From Paraburkholderia unamae (GTDB lineage Bacteria; Pseudomonadota; Gammaproteobacteria; Burkholderiales; Burkholderiaceae), in contig NZ_QLSU01000016.1 of NCBI RefSeq assembly GCF_003268775.1, forward strand, positions 62,001 through 126,000: a DNA stretch of 64,000 bases, in the 5' to 3' direction. Positions 61,328 through 64,000 of this stretch are shown here, piece after piece. The notes under the pieces were generated by a model. That model had not been told where the DNA came from. It searched no databases and saw only the letters and a list, made by a program, of their open reading frames with translations. Each line of letters opens with the position of its first letter. Within the stretch, counting starts at the first letter, position 1. Both the position numbers and the translations under genes were made by a program.

Positions 61328-61345
61328 ATATATGATGCATCATTA
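61328..61345. promoter_or_regulatory. GntR-regulon operator before the glycerol-dehydrogenase-like gene
   Basis: ATATATGATGCATCATTA: perfect left arm and core, with one changed base in the right arm. It lies about 40 bases before the ATG at 61384. Confidence 0.7.
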
Positions 61346-61383
61346 AAAGAGATTCAAATATCCAACCCCATCATCAACATCCC

Positions 61384-62466
61384 ATGACTGCACTCACTTT
61401 TGGCTCTCCGGGCCGATATATTCAGGGCGACGGCGTCGTCGGCGACATTGGCCAGTACATTCGCGCCTGCTCGCCGCGAGCGCTCATTCTTTGCGACAGC
61501 TTCGTGCGCGAGCAATTCGGCTCACGCATCGTCGCGTCGTGCGCCGCGCACGACGTCACGGCTCACTGGCTTGAATTCAGCGGAGAACTCACGCAGCGCA
61601 AAGTCGCCGAACTGGCGCAGGCGGCGCAATCATTCGACTTTGGCGTCGTGGTGGCGATCGGCGGCGGCAAGACGCTCGATGCGGGCAAGGCGCTCGTCGA
61701 CGCGGCCGGTTGCGCGCTGATCACCGTGCCGACCATCGCGTCGAACGATTCCCCCACGTCGAAGAACTATGTTCTCTACGACGACGATCATCAACTCGCC
61801 GCCGTCAAGCATCTGCCGCGCAGCGCCGCTTACGTCGTGGTCGATACCGCGCTGATCGCGCAAGCGCCCACGCATTTTCTGCTGGCCGGTATTGGCGACG
61901 CGATCAGCAAATACTTCGAGGCCGAGCAGTGCCTGCAAAGCGGCGGCAAGAACATGTTCGCGGCACGCCCGTCGTTTTCCGCCTACGTGCTCGCGCGCGA
62001 ATGCTTTTCGATCATTCGTTCCGACGCCGCGCCGGTGCTGGACGACCTCAAGCTCGGCCGCACGCATCCGGCGTTCGACCGCCTCATCGAAGCGGTGATC
62101 CTGATGAGCGGCCTTGGCTTCGAGAGCGGCGGGCTCTCGATCGCGCATTCGATGACACGCGGCCTCTCCCGGCTTGCCGGGGCCGCGCATGCACCGCACG
62201 GCTTGCAGGTGGCCTACGCGCTACTCGTGCAATTGCACCTCGAACACCGCGCGCCCGACTTCATGCGCGACATGATCCGCCTGTATGAACGCCTCGGCCT
62301 GCCGACCCGCTTGAGCGATCTGGGCGCTAGCGGCGCGACGCGCGAGCACTACGAGACGGTCGCGCGCCTCACGCTGGAAGCCCCCTATGCGGGCAACTTT
62401 GAACATTCGCTGAGCATCGCGGACATCGTCTCGGCGATGGAGAAGGTCGAACGCGCCGCTGCCTGA
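61384..62466 (+). CDS. Glycerol dehydrogenase-like metal-dependent alcohol dehydrogenase
   Basis: 360 residues of the GldA group. AIGGGKTLDAGKAL binds NAD. Metal ligands are Asp172 (GIGDAISKYFEA), His255 (SIAHSMTRGL) and His272 (HAPHGLQVAY), at the spacing of GldA. VPTIASNDSPTSKNYVLYDD matches the family loop. It would interconvert a vicinal diol and hydroxyketone, for example glycerol and dihydroxyacetone. A ketol product could feed the transketolase. Direct operator upstream. Confidence 0.88.
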   Translation: MTALTFGSPGRYIQGDGVVGDIGQYIRACSPRALILCDSFVREQFGSRIVASCAAHDVTAHWLEFSGELTQRKVAELAQAAQSFDFGVVVAIGGGKTLDAGKALVDAAGCALITVPTIASNDSPTSKNYVLYDDDHQLAAVKHLPRSAAYVVVDTALIAQAPTHFLLAGIGDAISKYFEAEQCLQSGGKNMFAARPSFSAYVLARECFSIIRSDAAPVLDDLKLGRTHPAFDRLIEAVILMSGLGFESGGLSIAHSMTRGLSRLAGAAHAPHGLQVAYALLVQLHLEHRAPDFMRDMIRLYERLGLPTRLSDLGASGATREHYETVARLTLEAPYAGNFEHSLSIADIVSAMEKVERAAA

Positions 62467-62528
62467 GTCATTTACCCGAGTGAATCGCGGTGCGAACACC
62501 GCGCCCGCAAGACAATATTGGAGACGTT

Positions 62529-63833
62529 GTGGCTTACCTTTCTGAAACCTCTTCCTCGTCCGTCACCGCGGACACCGCGCCGCCGCCCTCGCACTGGCGG
62601 TCCCTGATCGCGTCCAGCCTCGGCAATCTGCTCGAATGGTTCGACTGGACCGTCTATACGGTCGCATCGGTTTATATCGCGGGCGCGCTGTTCGACAACA
62701 CCAACAAAACGTCGTCGCTGCTCGGCACGCTCGCCGTGTTCGCCGCGGGCTTCTTCGCACGACCGCTCGGCGGCATCGTGTTCGGCGCGGTGGCGAACCG
62801 GCTCGGGCGGCGCGCGGTGCTCCTGAGCACCATGCTGCTCATGGCGTTTGCGAGCCTGCTGATCGCGGTCATTCCTTCATATGGCGCGATCGGCAGCTGG
62901 GCCTCGGCCGCGTTGCTCGCCGCGAGGCTCGTGCAGGGCGCGGCGCACGGCGGCGAAACCACCGCTTCCTATGCCTATGTTGCCGAGATCGCGCCGCCGG
63001 CGCGGCGTGGCTTGTGGTCGAGCGCGGTGTTCATTTCCGTTGGCGCGGGCTCGCTGATCGCGACCTTCTTCCTCGCGGCGCTCACGGCTTTTCTCTCCAC
63101 GGACGCCATGCAGCAATGGGGTTGGCGCGTGCCCTTCGCGGCAGGCGGGTTCCTCGCGATATTCGCGCTGTGGCTGCGCCGCAATATGGTCGAGAGCATC
63201 CACGAGGACAGCGCGGCCCTGCTGCGTCATGCCCCGTGGCCGCGCACCAAGCTCCTGCGCGAAGGCTTGAAACTCTTCGTCTATGAGGCGGGCTCGACGC
63301 TCACCTACTATACGTGGGTCACGTCGGCGGCCATCTACGCGATCAGCGCGAAGCACATGGATGCGCATGACGCATTCACGATGAGCTGCATTGCCCAGGT
63401 GATCTATCTGATCGCGCTGCCGCTCATCGGACGGCTCTCCGATTTCACCGGACGCAAGATCACGACGCTCATTTCACTGCTCGGCATCTCGGTCACCATC
63501 TTTCCGCTGTGGAACCTGATCTCCAGCGCGCCGTGGACCTTGCTCGTCACGCAGTCCGTCGGCCTCGTGCTCGTTGCGTTCATCACGGGCAGCAAACCCG
63601 CCGCCATATCGGAACAGGTGCCCACACGCTATCGCACGCGCCTCTTCGGCTTTTTCATTTCGCTCGCGGTGGCGTTCTTCGGCGGCACGGCCTCGTATCT
63701 CAACGCGTGGCTGTATTCGATCGACAAGGGTCAGCTATTCAATGTCTATCTGATCGTGGTGGCGGTCATCGCGAGTTGCGCCGTGTTGACGTGGAAGAAC
63801 AACACCGGCGTGCCGCTCGACGACATCGAGTGA
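62529..63833 (+). CDS. MHS-type MFS carrier (metabolite:H+ symporter)
   Basis: 434 residues from a GTG at 62529, which has GGAGACG upstream; an ATG at 62490 is less likely. About 12 helices. The MHS signature is SLGNLLEWFDWTVYTVASVY, followed by RPLGGIVFGAVANRLGRRAV and LLAARLVQGAAHGGETTAS. Carriers of this group take up organic acids, betaines or sugar acids. It lies 62 bases after the glycerol-dehydrogenase-like gene and probably shares its operator. Confidence 0.88.
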   Translation: MAYLSETSSSSVTADTAPPPSHWRSLIASSLGNLLEWFDWTVYTVASVYIAGALFDNTNKTSSLLGTLAVFAAGFFARPLGGIVFGAVANRLGRRAVLLSTMLLMAFASLLIAVIPSYGAIGSWASAALLAARLVQGAAHGGETTASYAYVAEIAPPARRGLWSSAVFISVGAGSLIATFFLAALTAFLSTDAMQQWGWRVPFAAGGFLAIFALWLRRNMVESIHEDSAALLRHAPWPRTKLLREGLKLFVYEAGSTLTYYTWVTSAAIYAISAKHMDAHDAFTMSCIAQVIYLIALPLIGRLSDFTGRKITTLISLLGISVTIFPLWNLISSAPWTLLVTQSVGLVLVAFITGSKPAAISEQVPTRYRTRLFGFFISLAVAFFGGTASYLNAWLYSIDKGQLFNVYLIVVAVIASCAVLTWKNNTGVPLDDIE

Positions 63834-63840
63834 TCGACGC

Positions 63841-64000
63841 TCATCGCCGCCCGGCCGCATGGCGCGAAAGGTCGTCAAGCGCCGTGCGCCGTCGCAGGTT
63901 GTGCGCACCCAGCTCGCCGGGCCGGTTCACGCCGAGCAGCGCCATATTGCGCATCATCTCGGCGGCGAGAATCGCGAACGCGTGCACGATGCCCGCCTGC
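63841..64000 (-). CDS. FMN-dependent alpha-hydroxyacid dehydrogenase, C-terminal part (cut by window edge)
   Basis: The last 53 codons of a minus-strand gene read GIVHAFAILAAEMMRNMALL, then GVNRPGELGAHNLRR and a stop. This is the end of the lactate/glycolate/mandelate dehydrogenase family, where the final helix carries the LLGV-s-eL motif. The active site lies outside the window. It converges on the MHS carrier and could oxidise a hydroxyacid of the same pathway. Confidence 0.65.
   Translation of the reverse strand, partial: QAGIVHAFAILAAEMMRNMALLGVNRPGELGAHNLRRRTALDDLSRHAAGRR

Overview
The window is GC-rich, densely coded bacterial DNA. It has many LysR, GntR, TetR, MarR and IclR-type regulators, several ABC importers and catabolic operons. 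This style and the protein sequences point to a member of the Burkholderiaceae, most likely Paraburkholderia, Caballeronia or Burkholderia. The genus is inferred from reading, not from a search. No rRNA, tRNA, CRISPR array, insertion sequence or phage gene was recognised. The left edge carries gene remnants.

Layout. 0-5 kb: remnants of an IclR regulator and a nitrilase-family hydrolase, a three-MCE-domain PqiB-like protein, a small membrane protein, a DUF3313 lipoprotein and a divergent TetR regulator, then a small four-helix membrane protein. 5-14 kb: cell-envelope genes: a remnant of a PBP4-type carboxypeptidase next to an intact PBP4-like lipoprotein, a clan GH-A glycosidase-like lipoprotein, a response regulator with a hybrid histidine kinase, and a class C-type serine hydrolase lipoprotein. 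14-20.6 kb: a LysR-controlled operon of CoA transferase, acyl-CoA dehydrogenase, enoyl-CoA hydratase and HMG-CoA lyase with a CitMHS carrier. The order fits catabolism of 3-methylglutarate, 3-methylglutaconate or a related C6 dicarboxylate.

20.9-34.5 kb: two convergent operons. The plus-strand one encodes a peptide-type ABC importer, a class A beta-lactamase-like hydrolase and a LysR regulator. The minus-strand one encodes a D-amino-acid-type aminotransferase, an amino-acid ABC importer, a DmpA/BapA-type aminopeptidase and an amidase. Together they look like a system for importing and dismantling D- or beta-amino-acid peptides. 34.6-40 kb: a tripartite EmrAB/OprM-type efflux system with its own MarR regulator. 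Repeated TATCTG-N6-CAGATA palindromes lie before each transcription unit. 40-45.4 kb: an M19-type dipeptidase fused behind a DUF3299-like domain, three small proteins, an MgtC-like protein and a two-gene ABC exporter.

45.7-64 kb: the most interesting region, a catabolic locus that appears to be one regulon. An FCD-type GntR regulator sits among seven other transcription-unit starts, and each, including its own, has a near-palindromic ATATATGATGCATCATATAT site. The units cover two aldehyde dehydrogenases, two short-chain dehydrogenases, a GMC oxidoreductase with a quinone-oxidoreductase-like partner, an Rbs-type sugar ABC importer, a split transketolase, a shikimate-dehydrogenase-like enzyme, a glycerol-dehydrogenase-like enzyme, an MHS-family carrier and, at the edge, an FMN-dependent hydroxyacid dehydrogenase. 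The substrate is not deducible from sequence, but a polyol, sugar or sugar acid is likely. No kinase, isomerase or aldolase was seen, so the route would be unusual.
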